NCBI RefSeq assembly: GCF_900088415.1
Contig: NZ_FLLQ01000001.1
Location: forward strand, 1,240,001-1,304,000
Reading direction: 5' to 3'
Source: Vibrio mediterranei
GTDB lineage: Bacteria; Pseudomonadota; Gammaproteobacteria; Enterobacterales; Vibrionaceae
DNA: 64,000 nucleotides
Of the stretch, positions 45,453-54,502 are shown in pieces; positions within the stretch are counted from its first letter, which is position 1, and the number at the start of each line of letters is the position of its first letter. Made by a program: the position numbers and the translations under genes. The notes below the pieces were generated by a model that saw only the letters and a program-made list of their open reading frames with translations, was not told the origin of the DNA and did no database searches.

Positions 45453-47423
45453 ATGAGCAACGATGAAAAATTATTGATCCGATCTCCACGAGATCACAAA
45501 GGCGGACATCTTTTTGAAGTGACAGAAACGTCTGTCGATTGGATTGAGCAGTATCAGCACTTCAAAGGAGTGACCAAGAGTATTTTGGAACTTCTGAATC
45601 TTATCTCTTTACGCGGATTCAGTTCTAAAGATGGTTACGTTTCAACTACTGAGTTAATCGACGCTACTGACGGCAAACTAACTCGTGCAGCTATTCAGCA
45701 GCGTTTGAGAGCCGCAGTAAATATTGGTTTATTCAGCCAACATGGTGTTAAGTTTGAGGAAGGCCTCGCTGGCAAAACAATGCTTCATCGGTTTATTAAC
45801 CCCAATCAATTAGTATCCGTTTTGGGTGCAACCAGCCTGGTAACCGAATCGGTTAAGCAATCCGAAAAGCAAAAAAAATCAAAAGCATTGGCTCAAACGC
45901 AAGTGAATAAACGCTTGTTGAATGAACATGGACTTTATACGCCACCAGCGATGCGCGATGAAGCCGATCAGTTTGTAGTATCTCCAACAAACTGGGCAGG
46001 CATTATCGATCAAGCACTCGCTCCACCACGTACACGTAAAAGCTATCAGAAGTCGATGGTATCCATCTCAGGTACAAAAGCGGTGATTGAAACTCGATCA
46101 TCTAAGAATATCATGACTGTTGATGATCTTATGACGCTGTTTGCATTGTTTACGCTAACGGTGCAATACCATGATCATCACCACGAAGAGTATCACCTTG
46201 ATGCTAAACATGTGCCTAACAAGACCCCTTTGTATATCACTGACATCCTTTCCCTTCGAGGTAAAAAAGATAGTGGCCCAGCACGTGATTCCATTCGTGA
46301 TAGTATTGATCGAATTGAATTTACCGATTTCCAATTGCACGAGCTTACAGGTCGTTGGCTCAGCGAAAATATGCCTGAAGGATTCAAGAGTGATCGTTTT
46401 AGATTTCTAGCCAGAACGATCACTGCATCTGAAGAGGCACCACGTGAAGGCGCGGATGGTGAGATCAAGATCAAGCCTAATTTATATATCTTGGTGTGGG
46501 AGCCGTCGTTCTACGAAGAGTTATTAACGAGAGACTATTTTTTCTTGTTCCCGCCTGAAATTCTAAAACAGCATACCTTGGTATTTCAGTTGTATTCGTA
46601 TTTCAGAAGTCGTATGGCCCGACGTCATACCGATACTCTTCTTCTTTCAGAGCTTAATCAAAAGCTTGCGCGTAACATAGAATGGCGACGCTTCTCGATG
46701 GATCTTCTTCGAGAGCTGAGAAAACTAGGGGAAGGATCCACAAGCAATGATCAATTTGATGTCAACTTATGGGGCTATCATCTGACACTACAATGCATGG
46801 ATCCTGATGCTAAGCTACCAGATTATCAGGTTGATATTCGTTGTGATGTAGAAGAAGTATTGCGTTACTCAAGAGCAAGAACGACGAATGCAGGTAAGCG
46901 AAACATGGCACCAACCCTACCTAACCCATTACGCAATGAGTTAGTAACTCGTAAGCAACTCGACGAACTGTCGACAATCATTGACGGTGAGTTCGAGCCA
47001 ATTCAGCGTAAAGCACCGTCTCCAAGAGGAAACTTGGGGCGCAGAGTGAAGCAGAGAAAACACTTAGTTGAAATCAATGCGGATGAAATAACCATCATCT
47101 TATCTAAATATACTTCATCAGAAGCTCTAGAACGCAGTGTAACGGCATTGTCTGCCATGACAGGGCATTCGGTCGCCTCAATCAAACAAGAGTGCTCAGA
47201 GCTTATGGAGAAGCTGGATTGGTTGCGTGTTGATGACCAGGTCATTCCGTATGAAGTGCTAAGTCGTGTTGTGGAGTTATATAACTCTCGACAAGAAAAC
47301 AAGCATTTGTCGATTGAACGACTGATCTCAGCCTTGGCCGTCCGTAAAAAAGTGTGTAAACAAGTGCACGAAGGGCATATCGATGAAACGGTATTTCGCG
47401 TGCTAGATGAGGTCGCTATTTAG
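45453..47423 (+). CDS. rctB: RctB, initiator of chromosome II replication
   Basis: A 656-residue protein, essentially the length of V. cholerae RctB, starting MSNDEKLLIRSPRDHKGGHLF. It has several winged-helix domains and binds iterons, 39-mers and single-stranded ATCA repeats; it is found only in Vibrionaceae. Located directly after the iterons and unwinding element. No strong ribosome site precedes ATG 45453. It is expected to repress its own promoter by binding near it, although I could not define the 29-mer. Confidence 0.97.
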   Translation: MSNDEKLLIRSPRDHKGGHLFEVTETSVDWIEQYQHFKGVTKSILELLNLISLRGFSSKDGYVSTTELIDATDGKLTRAAIQQRLRAAVNIGLFSQHGVKFEEGLAGKTMLHRFINPNQLVSVLGATSLVTESVKQSEKQKKSKALAQTQVNKRLLNEHGLYTPPAMRDEADQFVVSPTNWAGIIDQALAPPRTRKSYQKSMVSISGTKAVIETRSSKNIMTVDDLMTLFALFTLTVQYHDHHHEEYHLDAKHVPNKTPLYITDILSLRGKKDSGPARDSIRDSIDRIEFTDFQLHELTGRWLSENMPEGFKSDRFRFLARTITASEEAPREGADGEIKIKPNLYILVWEPSFYEELLTRDYFFLFPPEILKQHTLVFQLYSYFRSRMARRHTDTLLLSELNQKLARNIEWRRFSMDLLRELRKLGEGSTSNDQFDVNLWGYHLTLQCMDPDAKLPDYQVDIRCDVEEVLRYSRARTTNAGKRNMAPTLPNPLRNELVTRKQLDELSTIIDGEFEPIQRKAPSPRGNLGRRVKQRKHLVEINADEITIILSKYTSSEALERSVTALSAMTGHSVASIKQECSELMEKLDWLRVDDQVIPYEVLSRVVELYNSRQENKHLSIERLISALAVRKKVCKQVHEGHIDETVFRVLDEVAI

Positions 47424-47606
47424 CGCTAATTAACCCCTTGTTACACATAGTACTAACTTGTTAGGAATAACACATAACGCTGACAATAAGCTGACAAAGT
47501 AACAAGTGTGGTTGGCTAATATTTATTCCGAATAGACAACCTTTTGTCCTTTCTAATGAAATAAGTAGATTGGCTCATATTGTTACATTCATTCTGATAT
47601 ATTTTG

Positions 47607-47636
47607 GCGAGTTCAATTTGGACTCGCTTTTTTTTG
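47607..47636 (+). terminator. Rho-independent terminator after rctB
   Basis: GCGAGTTC, loop AATTT, GGACTCGC (one G-U pair), then eight T residues; about 180 bp after the rctB stop. Confidence 0.9.
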
Positions 47637-47915
47637 TCTGAAATTCGACGATTCCCCCATTTCTGGGTGAGGTGAAACTAATATTTGGTGCGGGTTTAGA
47701 GGAGAAAAAAGGAGATCTCGATCAAGTTGATTTTCTGAGGTGGAATCTCCTAAATGTAATCCCACCGCTGATGGATTTCAAAGTTTAAAAACCGCTTTCT
47801 AAAACTTCTGTTTAGAACTATTGCCCCTATCACATTCTGACTCAGTTTTTCTTAACAACAAAATTGTCGTTTGCTACAGATTAGGTGTTCAGACATGGTT
47901 CATCAGGAGGTAACA
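47637..47915. other. Region between the rctB terminator and the small gene
   Basis: This 279-bp stretch includes a larger dyad (AGGAGAT at 47710-47716 with ATCTCCT at 47745-47751) whose arms enclose a GATCAAG and a GAGGTGG. It should hold the promoter and leader of the downstream 66-residue protein. No known RNA family was recognised. Confidence 0.4.
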
Positions 47916-48116
47916 ATGTCCATTAATTCAATCGACCATGACGAAATGACATCCATGACAAGTAAGTGGGATCACTCTGAAGAAGTCCAAGAAAACATAC
48001 GTCCTGCGAAACAAGGAAAATCCGCAGAAGCTAGACGTCGCATTGAAGCGTTGAGGGAAATCAGAGAAAGTGGTCTAACTCTCGAAGAAGCAAGAGAGCT
48101 AGGCTTGATTCACTAA
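47916..48116 (+). CDS. Small conserved protein, possibly PA3496-like
   Basis: A 66-residue protein with a perfect ribosome site (AGGAGG, 5 bp before the ATG). It is charged throughout, with an acidic start and a basic helical C-terminus (SAEARRRIEALREIRESGLTLEEARELGLIH). The helix resembles short PA3496-type proteins, but this is a weak match. It is followed by a terminator, so it is a single-gene unit near the origin. Confidence 0.75.
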   Translation: MSINSIDHDEMTSMTSKWDHSEEVQENIRPAKQGKSAEARRRIEALREIRESGLTLEEARELGLIH

Positions 48117-48132
48117 TATTGGATGACCAGAT

Positions 48133-48162
48133 AGGGTGGCTAAGGCCACCCTTTGTATTTTC
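48133..48162 (+). terminator. Terminator after the 66-residue gene
   Basis: AGGGTGGC, loop TAAG, GCCACCCT, then TTGTATTTTC, starting 16 bp after the stop. Confidence 0.8.
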
Positions 48163-48253
48163 TGTCTATCCCAAATAACACCCTTTCATTTGAGTTTAAT
48201 ACTTCATCAATGGTATATTCTGCTCCCTTGCCAACATCAACTGACTAAATACC

Positions 48254-48463
48254 ATGTCCCATAATTTGTCGCTTCTCCCACCCTCTGAAAAGAATAAAGT
48301 TGAACTTGATAAACAAGCTTCCTTTGTTGTGTGGCAATTAAAAGAAGCCAAAGCGGGGCCTGAAGCTATACGCGAGCAACTCGAAAAGATAGCGGATGAG
48401 GCTGAACAAGCATGGTTTGAACAGTGTGTCGACAAATACAAAAGAATGATGGGAGTGATGTAA
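48254..48463 (+). CDS. Small protein, DUF3283-like
   Basis: A 69-residue protein (MSHNLSLLPPSEKNKVELDKQASFVVW...) predicted helical and soluble, with EKIADEAEQAWFEQCVDKYKRMMGVM at the end. It resembles DUF3283, a short family of marine Gammaproteobacteria, but I place it from memory only. It precedes the YebC-family gene by 85 bp on the same strand. Confidence 0.65.
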   Translation: MSHNLSLLPPSEKNKVELDKQASFVVWQLKEAKAGPEAIREQLEKIADEAEQAWFEQCVDKYKRMMGVM

Positions 48464-48548
48464 ACGCCATTCACGGCGTTCACAATTGAATTGTACCGAC
48501 GATTTGATAAAATCCTCCGCGTTAAAATGAATTAGAGAGAACATCCCG

Positions 48549-49265
48549 ATGGGAAGAAGTTTTGAAGTGCGCAAGGCCTCAATGGCCAAGACTCAGGGCG
48601 CGAAAATTAAAGTTTATTCCAAGTATGGTAAAGAGATCTATGTAGCTGCTAAGAACGGTGGTGCTGATCCAGAAATGAACCTTTCACTTAAGCACCTGAT
48701 TGCTAAAGCTAAAAAGGATCAAGTTCCTGCTCACGTTATCGATAAAGCACTAGACAAAGCTAGCGGTGGTGGTGGTGAAGATTACCAGCCTGCACGTTAC
48801 GAAGGGTTTGGTCCTGGTGGCGTTAGTGTCATCGTTGACTGTCTAACAGACAACGGCAACCGTACTTTCCAAGATGTTCGCCAATGCTTTGTTAAGACTG
48901 GCGCAAAGATTGGTAGCCCTGGTACTGTGGCTCACATGTTCGATCACCAAGCGGTATTCCAGTTTAAAGGTGATGACGAAGAAGCAGTGCTTGAAGCTCT
49001 GATGATGGCAGATGTTGATGTAACGGATATCGAGCTTGAAGATGGCGTCATCACGGTATTTGCACCACATACTGAGTTCTTCAAAGCGAAAACGGCATTG
49101 AATGCTGAATACCCAGATCTAGCGGTTGATGTAGAAGAAATTACGTTTGTACCGCAAACTCATACTGCAATTGCTGGCGAAGATGCTGAGAAATTCCAAA
49201 AATTCCTCGACATGCTAGATGACTGCGATGATGTTCAGCAGGTTTACCATAACGCAGAGCAGTAA
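48549..49265 (+). CDS. YebC/PmpR-family protein (YeeN type)
   Basis: A 238-residue protein with the family start [21 protein letters not shown] and the central [19 protein letters not shown]. Family members are described as DNA-binding regulators and, more recently, as ribosome-associated factors that relieve stalling. This is the YeeN-like form on chromosome II, distinct from the yebC linked to ruvC. A terminator follows. Confidence 0.9.
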   Translation: MGRSFEVRKASMAKTQGAKIKVYSKYGKEIYVAAKNGGADPEMNLSLKHLIAKAKKDQVPAHVIDKALDKASGGGGEDYQPARYEGFGPGGVSVIVDCLTDNGNRTFQDVRQCFVKTGAKIGSPGTVAHMFDHQAVFQFKGDDEEAVLEALMMADVDVTDIELEDGVITVFAPHTEFFKAKTALNAEYPDLAVDVEEITFVPQTHTAIAGEDAEKFQKFLDMLDDCDDVQQVYHNAEQ

Positions 49266-49281
49266 TACGCTCGTTATGAAG

Positions 49282-49312
49282 AAAAAAGAGTCGACATAGT
49301 CGGCTCTTTTTT
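49282..49312 (+). terminator. Terminator after the YebC-family gene
   Basis: AAAAAAGAGTCGAC, loop ATA, GTCGGCTCTTTTTT (one G-U pair), 16 bp after the stop. Confidence 0.88.
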
Positions 49313-49346
49313 ATTGCCGTTTTTTCAGTTCTAAACGGCGACTAAA

Positions 49347-49400
49347 TATCATGCTCTCAGAAGCATGATCAAGGTACTCTCCCATGATCATGCTTCCTTG
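49347..49400. repeat. RctB-like sites outside the origin
   Basis: AGAAGCATGATCAAGG (49359-49374) is identical to 44662-44677 in the oriCII inhibitory region. TGATCATGCTTCC (49385-49397) is identical to 44881-44893. Together with ATCATGCT at 49349-49356 they form an array like the origin 39-mers. They lie between the YebC-family terminator and the DUF2798 gene, whose stop codon overlaps ATGATCAT. Confidence 0.75.
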
Positions 49401-49630
49401 CTTTTGATCTTTCTTGGAGCGCATACCCAAGCTGCGAAGTTTCTCACTTGAGGTAAGACCGTAAGGTTTAACAACAATGCACATGGCCAAGCAATAAGAA
49501 AACTCTGTAGCCATATCGGTGGCCATGCGCTACTAAAGCCCATTTTGTATCCTGAGATAATGCCGGACATCATGATTCCCATAGTTAGAGATGAAAGTAG
49601 GGCTGATACCCAAAATTGTTTTTTACTCAT
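49388..49630 (-). CDS. DUF2798 small membrane protein
   Basis: An 80-residue protein with two membrane helices (FWVSALLSSLTMGIMMSGIISGY and WLQSFLIAWPCALLLNLTVLP) in the DUF2798 pattern. ATG 49630 has GGAG upstream; a longer frame starts at 49678 but overlaps the AT-rich promoter region. It is divergent from a LysR gene, 77 bp away, which may control it. Its function is unknown. Confidence 0.82.
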   Translation of the reverse strand: MSKKQFWVSALLSSLTMGIMMSGIISGYKMGFSSAWPPIWLQSFLIAWPCALLLNLTVLPQVRNFAAWVCAPRKIKSKEA

Positions 49631-49707
49631 TGTTATTCTCCTGTTGATTTTTGTTATAAGAAGTATAAACCTATTCATAAATAGATAATATTGGGTAATT
49701 TAGAATT

Positions 49708-50616
49708 GTGGATTCCATATTTGGGTATATAGATGACGTCTACTTGTTTTGTAAGGTCGTGGAACACGGCTCAGTCTTAAAAACCGCTAATCTATTGGGC
49801 GTGCCTCAATCGACGGTATCAAGACGTATCTCATCGCTTGAGGAGCGTTTAGGACTGCGTTTGCTAGAGAAGAAGGGTAGGGAATTAGCTGCGACTGAAA
49901 TTGGTAAGCTCGTTTTCGATCAACTGAGCAGTGGTATCGAGCAGCTCGAAATAGGGTTGGGTAATGTAACGGAACAAACAGAACAGGTTGCTGGTACGGT
50001 ACGTTTGTCCGCCCCTCACAGTTTCTATCATTCTTTCGTAGCACCTGTGGTTGAAGGGTATTTAAAACAATACACTAAAGTTCACATCGATCTCGCTTTA
50101 AACCATGATCAGCTAAAACCACAAACGAATCGAGAATTGCTGATTACGTTTGACATCAGTGAGATGGATGATCTTATTGCTCGACCACTGTTTACAGCAC
50201 GTCACGGCTTTTTTGCTAGCGCTGAGTACTTAGCAAGTCGCAGTCAAATTACCCACATTGAGCAGTTACAAGACCTAGATTGGCTTGCCATAGATAACAG
50301 TCAGAAGCTGGCGATTTACCGAGATGACGCTCTTGAGCAAAGCATGACGATAAAACCTAGGCTTGTTGTTAATGATATCCAAGCGTTACTCGATGCAGTT
50401 GAGCGAGGCTTAGGAGTCGCATCACTGCCTTTACGGCATGTGCGTGGCAACTCAAATTTAGTTCATCTTCTGCCTGAGCACTATCGTAGTGACCGACAGG
50501 CATTTTTGGTGTACAAAGATAGGAAATACCAACCAAAGGCCGTCAAATCGCTAATAGACGCGATTTTATCTAGTGCAGATACGATGGATGCTGCGGTAAA
50601 CCCCACCAGCAATTAA
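49708..50616 (+). CDS. LysR-family transcriptional regulator
   Basis: A 302-residue regulator with an N-terminal helix-turn-helix (VVEHGSVLKTANLLGVPQSTVSRRISSLEERLG) of the CrgA-like LysR subgroup. The only supported start is GTG 49708, because an in-frame stop lies 15 bp upstream and no ATG follows closely; no good ribosome site is seen. It precedes a dehydrogenase gene by 10 bp, an operon. Confidence 0.88.
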   Translation: MDSIFGYIDDVYLFCKVVEHGSVLKTANLLGVPQSTVSRRISSLEERLGLRLLEKKGRELAATEIGKLVFDQLSSGIEQLEIGLGNVTEQTEQVAGTVRLSAPHSFYHSFVAPVVEGYLKQYTKVHIDLALNHDQLKPQTNRELLITFDISEMDDLIARPLFTARHGFFASAEYLASRSQITHIEQLQDLDWLAIDNSQKLAIYRDDALEQSMTIKPRLVVNDIQALLDAVERGLGVASLPLRHVRGNSNLVHLLPEHYRSDRQAFLVYKDRKYQPKAVKSLIDAILSSADTMDAAVNPTSN

Positions 50617-50626
50617 AGGAGTACAA

Positions 50627-51502
50627 ATGAAAGTTAGTTTTATTGGATTAGGCGTTATGGGATACCCAATGGCTGGTCATTTGGCTAAAGCAGGATTTGA
50701 GGTTTGCGTATTTAATCGCACTACAGAAAAAGCGAAGCGCTGGGCGGAAGAATACAATGGTCGATATCGTGAAACAGTGGCGGATTGTGTTAAAGACGCC
50801 GATGTGGTGGCGGTATGTGTTGGCAATGATGATGACGTTAGACAGATGACCACATCCGCGACAGGTGCCATTGCGAGCATGAAGAAAGGGGCTATTCTCG
50901 TTGATCATACAACTACATCAGCAGTGTTGGCAGAAGAACTTGGAGTTGCGTGTGATAAAGCGGGTGTCCATTTTATGGACGCGCCCGTATCAGGTGGACA
51001 GGCTGGAGCAGAAAATGGTGTGCTAACCATTATGTGCGGTGGCGAACAAGTGACTTTTGACGCTTTGCAGCCAGTATTTGATGCTTACGGTAAGTCATCG
51101 GTCTTGATGGGGACTGTTGGTCAAGGACAACGAGCAAAAATGGTTAACCAAGTATGTATCGCTGGTGTTCTAACAGGGTTGTCTGAGGGATTAATACTCG
51201 CGCAAAAGAGTGGCTTAGATATTCCTTCATTAGTTGATTGCTTGAAAAATGGTGCGGCGGGTTCTTGGCAGATGGAAAACCGTGCCAAAACTATGGATGA
51301 AGATAAGTATGACTTTGGCTTTGCCATCGATTGGATGGTTAAAGATCTCGGTTTTTGTTTGGATGAAGGTGCTCGTCAGGGCATTCGACTTCCACTGACG
51401 GAACAGACGGTCGAAAGATATAAAGCACTCGCTTCGCAAGGTGAAAATCGATCAGATACATCTGTTTTACTTAAAGCTGTTCGTAAAGACGCTGAATCAT
51501 GA
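50627..51502 (+). CDS. Beta-hydroxyacid dehydrogenase (3-hydroxyisobutyrate/tartronate semialdehyde type)
   Basis: A 291-residue NAD(P)-dependent enzyme. The Rossmann motif is SFIGLGVMGYPMAGHLAKAGFEV, the substrate motif DAPVSGGQAGAENG and the catalytic lysine lies in KMVNQVCIAG. Substrates in the family include 3-hydroxyisobutyrate, tartronate semialdehyde and succinate semialdehyde, and I cannot choose. AAAGGAG precedes the ATG by 5 bp. It is likely controlled by the upstream LysR gene. Confidence 0.9.
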   Translation: MKVSFIGLGVMGYPMAGHLAKAGFEVCVFNRTTEKAKRWAEEYNGRYRETVADCVKDADVVAVCVGNDDDVRQMTTSATGAIASMKKGAILVDHTTTSAVLAEELGVACDKAGVHFMDAPVSGGQAGAENGVLTIMCGGEQVTFDALQPVFDAYGKSSVLMGTVGQGQRAKMVNQVCIAGVLTGLSEGLILAQKSGLDIPSLVDCLKNGAAGSWQMENRAKTMDEDKYDFGFAIDWMVKDLGFCLDEGARQGIRLPLTEQTVERYKALASQGENRSDTSVLLKAVRKDAES

Positions 51503-51504
51503 CG

Positions 51505-51517
51505 TTTACAGTGTAAA
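51505..51517. other. parS2: parS2 centromere site
   Basis: TTTACAGTGTAAA, an exact match, starting 2 bp after the dehydrogenase stop, between convergent genes. Confidence 0.88.
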
Positions 51518-51539
51518 TAAAACGTTGAGCGGTAGTCGA

Positions 51540-51926
51540 CTAATCAAGCCGACACCGCTCACATCGTTTCTTTCCAGTCAGCCAGCCTGATATCTGGTAG
51601 CGATTACGAGCAAATTTCAGGTACGCCCAGTCGCAAATAGGCTTGAAGAGTGGCCATCGTGTGAATCCATATAGATAGGGTTTTCCTACTAAGCTCCATG
51701 CTCTATGAGTAACGTCCAAACCGAGAAGCAATTTTCCTTCTATATCGTAGGCATGAAGGCGCTCTGATGCTTCTTTGGGATCGATATTAGGAAAGGCCTC
51801 AAACTCTGTAGAGAAAATGTCGATAAGTTTGATGGCTAGTGCTTTGTCATGATGCTTTAGAGATTGCATTTCTTTGACACAAAGTGGGCAGGTTCCATCA
51901 AAAAACACGATGAGTTGGGTCGACAT
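51540..51926 (-). CDS. DCC-family (DUF393) thiol-disulfide oxidoreductase-like protein
   Basis: A 128-residue protein with the N-terminal motif VFFDGTCPLCVKEM of DCC/DUF393 proteins, which resemble thioredoxins. The C-terminal end carries an additional CERC pair. The physiological partner is unknown. It lies 20 bp downstream of the metallopeptidase gene on the same strand. Confidence 0.85.
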   Translation of the reverse strand: MSTQLIVFFDGTCPLCVKEMQSLKHHDKALAIKLIDIFSTEFEAFPNIDPKEASERLHAYDIEGKLLLGLDVTHRAWSLVGKPYLYGFTRWPLFKPICDWAYLKFARNRYQISGWLTGKKRCERCRLD

Positions 51927-51946
51927 ATCAATTCCTTTCTTTGTTT

Positions 51947-52720
51947 TTAGCTTTTGTCTTCTTTTATTCCTAATACTTGTTTCCAGTTCATATCGATCTG
52001 TTGGAAAGTCATTTCACATTTATCTTTTTGCTCCTCTCTATAGTCTTCTTCTATCTCATCCAGAAGCGTGGCATGGCTCTCTGGGTCACTACCATATACT
52101 AGACAAAGTGTGCTGAAATAACGTTGTAGATCAAAACTATGTTCACCGATATACTCGGCAAAATCGTAATAGTCGGGTCGGTCTTCGGATTCAAAGGAAA
52201 ACATATCTGCAGCGCTGATAGTGGCATCGGCACCGTTTTCTACGTAGTTGAGCATTAACACTGCCGCAAAGTTATCTACGGCATCTTCTTCTTTACCTAG
52301 AATAGCAATGCCATGATCTGCGACGTAAGCATGCCCTGCTTCATGCAACAAAGTATGAAGCAGAGTATCAAGCGCTCCATCCTTAGCTGGTTTGCCAAAT
52401 TTCTTTTGGTAATCGTTGTTTAAAAAGTAGTTGAGTGAGTCGGTATAGAATTCATAGGGAATATGCACCACATGAGCTTGAGGATCGTAAAGTGGTCCAT
52501 CATCACCGCCATATTGAATCGTTAGATCGTTGTTAAATGGAAAGTAAGCATCTGAGAGCTGTACCACGAGCTCATTTATTTTGCTTTGTTCGATTGCAGT
52601 TTTCGCTTGTAGTTCTGACGTTGTATTTGTATCGCCATAGCTAATATTGACAGCGCTTATTGCTGTTAATGGTGCCAATAGAGCAACTGAAAAAACAGTC
52701 CTTGTTAGTATAGATTTCAT
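51947..52720 (-). CDS. DUF4344 putative secreted metallopeptidase
   Basis: A 257-residue protein with a signal peptide (MKSILTRTVFSVALLAPLTAISA) and a zinc-metallopeptidase motif HEAGHAYV followed by EEDAVDNFAAVLML, the DUF4344 pattern. Probably periplasmic. ATG 52720 gives the better signal peptide; ATG 52732 is four residues longer. Substrate unknown. Confidence 0.85.
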   Translation of the reverse strand: MKSILTRTVFSVALLAPLTAISAVNISYGDTNTTSELQAKTAIEQSKINELVVQLSDAYFPFNNDLTIQYGGDDGPLYDPQAHVVHIPYEFYTDSLNYFLNNDYQKKFGKPAKDGALDTLLHTLLHEAGHAYVADHGIAILGKEEDAVDNFAAVLMLNYVENGADATISAADMFSFESEDRPDYYDFAEYIGEHSFDLQRYFSTLCLVYGSDPESHATLLDEIEEDYREEQKDKCEMTFQQIDMNWKQVLGIKEDKS

Positions 52721-52732
52721 TCCGTTATCCAT

Positions 52733-53037
52733 ATATTCGATGGTTCAATTAGTCGCAATGGCCTGTCTGTGGTACACTGCGCGATTAATTTAGTGTAGTT
52801 CTTCTTTTTATATTCATAAACTCAATGTAGCCAATAGGTTAACAGTGTTTCTGTTGATTAACTATGGCCACATATTTGCCGATTCTTCCCGGCACCTTAA
52901 GAAGTTATAGATAGTCTAAACAAGGTCGTTTGGTGTCTGCGTAAAGCGAGTCGCCATCTATTCTATTTCTACTACACTTTACAATTTAGTCGAACCTCAT
53001 TAAGGAAGATGAGCGATAAAGCAAAAAAAGAGGTTAT
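52733..53037. promoter_or_regulatory. Divergent region with a long gltS leader
   Basis: A 305-bp region upstream of gltS. It contains GGTTAAC and GTTAACC-like elements near 52836-52862 and a GC-richer part around 52880-52965 that could fold. It matched no riboswitch family that I know. The ribosome site AGAGG lies 5 bp before the gltS ATG. Confidence 0.4.
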
Positions 53038-54264
53038 ATGAACAACACCATCTCTGTTGGCACGTTAGAATCTTTTTTGATCGCTATCAGCGTTCTTTTT
53101 CTGGGACACATAATTAATAGTAAGCTCCCTGTTCTAAAAAAATACAACATCCCTGAACCCATTGTTGGTGGATTAATCGTTGCCCTTATCATTACGGTTT
53201 TGCACTTTAACAACGTTAATCTTGAGTTCTCGTTACCCTTGCAGAAAACATTTATGTTGATGTTTTTTAGCACCGTTGGATTAGCGGCTAACTACACCCA
53301 ACTGATGAAAGGTGGCGCTAAAGTCTTTGTCTTTTTAGCGGTCGCATCGGTATATATTATCATCCAGAATAGTGTCGGAGTTGGATTAGCCACCATGCTC
53401 GGCTTAGAGCCGTTAATGGGGTTAATTGCGGGCTCTATTACTTTGTCGGGCGGCCACGGTACTGGGGCCGCTTGGGCTCAAACCTTTACCGAGACCTACG
53501 GCATCAGCAACACACTAGAAATTGCGATGGCTTCTGCAACCTTTGGTCTAATTATCGGCGGTATTATTGGTAGTCCGGTTGCACAACGACTCATTGATAA
53601 GAATAACTTTGAGTCAGAGTATGGCCGAGGCAATGATACTCATGAGCGCTTCCCTGAATTGGTGACTTATAACGAGTACGAAAGAGATCGCGTGACTGCT
53701 AAGAAGGTTGTTGAAGTTCTGTTTATCTTACTCATCTGTGTGACTGGAGCGAAGTATTTACATGCGTGGGTTAATACATTTGAAATATCTTGGTTAATGA
53801 TTCCTGACTTCGTTTATGCGTTATTTATCGGTGTTTTCATTACCAATATCTGCGAAGTGACCAAAAGTTATAAAGTGGATGCAGAAACGGTCGATATTCT
53901 CGGTACGGTGTCATTATCGCTTTTCTTAGCAATGGCATTGATGAGTCTTCAGCTGTGGAACATTTTTGATCTGGCTATTCCTTTCTTAATCATACTGTCT
54001 GTTCAATCGGTTATTTTGGGGCTGTTTGCTTATTACATTACGTTTAGAGTGATGGGCAAAAACTATGATGGAGCGGTTATAGCCGGTGGCCACTGTGGGT
54101 TTGGTTTAGGGGCTACGCCGACAGCGGTTATGAATATGGGGTCTATTGTTAATCGATTCGGTCCATCTCCTCAAGCCTTTATGGTAGTGCCTATTGTGGG
54201 AGCGTTTTTCATTGATATTGTGAACCTAATCATCTTACAAGGATTTATCACTGTAATCGGCTAA
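53038..54264 (+). CDS. gltS: Sodium/glutamate symporter GltS
   Basis: A 408-residue transporter with about 10 membrane helices and the GltS features IPEPIVGGLIVAL near the N-terminus, GLIAGSITLSGGHGTGAAWA and GGHCGFGLGATPTAVMNM; the last two are the reentrant glycine-rich loops of the two inverted halves. It takes up L-glutamate with sodium. It is monocistronic with a terminator. Confidence 0.94.
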   Translation: MNNTISVGTLESFLIAISVLFLGHIINSKLPVLKKYNIPEPIVGGLIVALIITVLHFNNVNLEFSLPLQKTFMLMFFSTVGLAANYTQLMKGGAKVFVFLAVASVYIIIQNSVGVGLATMLGLEPLMGLIAGSITLSGGHGTGAAWAQTFTETYGISNTLEIAMASATFGLIIGGIIGSPVAQRLIDKNNFESEYGRGNDTHERFPELVTYNEYERDRVTAKKVVEVLFILLICVTGAKYLHAWVNTFEISWLMIPDFVYALFIGVFITNICEVTKSYKVDAETVDILGTVSLSLFLAMALMSLQLWNIFDLAIPFLIILSVQSVILGLFAYYITFRVMGKNYDGAVIAGGHCGFGLGATPTAVMNMGSIVNRFGPSPQAFMVVPIVGAFFIDIVNLIILQGFITVIG

Positions 54265-54286
54265 GATTAAGCTTAAATCATTCATC

Positions 54287-54317
54287 AAAAAGTCTCGTAT
54301 TTGCGAGACTTTTTTCG
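54287..54317 (+). terminator. Rho-independent terminator after gltS
   Basis: AAAAAGTCTCG, loop TATTTG, CGAGACTTTTTT; 22 bp after the stop. Confidence 0.92.
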
Positions 54318-54502
54318 TTTTTGAGACAAACGAAAAATACTTCCCCAAAAAGTTTCATTTCGTCAACTAATCTGATATCTAAATGTAAAATAAAAGTAAA
54401 ATTTCGAGCTTGGGCTAGTATGTCCATTCGCGCAAGCAAGGCTGGCTAGAACTGATAAAAGATATTGTTTCCTGGCGTCGGAAGCAATTCAAGGAGTAGA
54501 TC

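Noticed and set aside
49311..49526. Minus-strand open frame over the RctB-like sites
   Set aside because: It overlaps the better supported DUF2798 gene in another frame and has no ribosome site.
54418..54502. c-di-GMP riboswitch before the adhesin
   Set aside because: The leader has short G/C-rich pieces but lacks the GEMM core elements, so it was not called.
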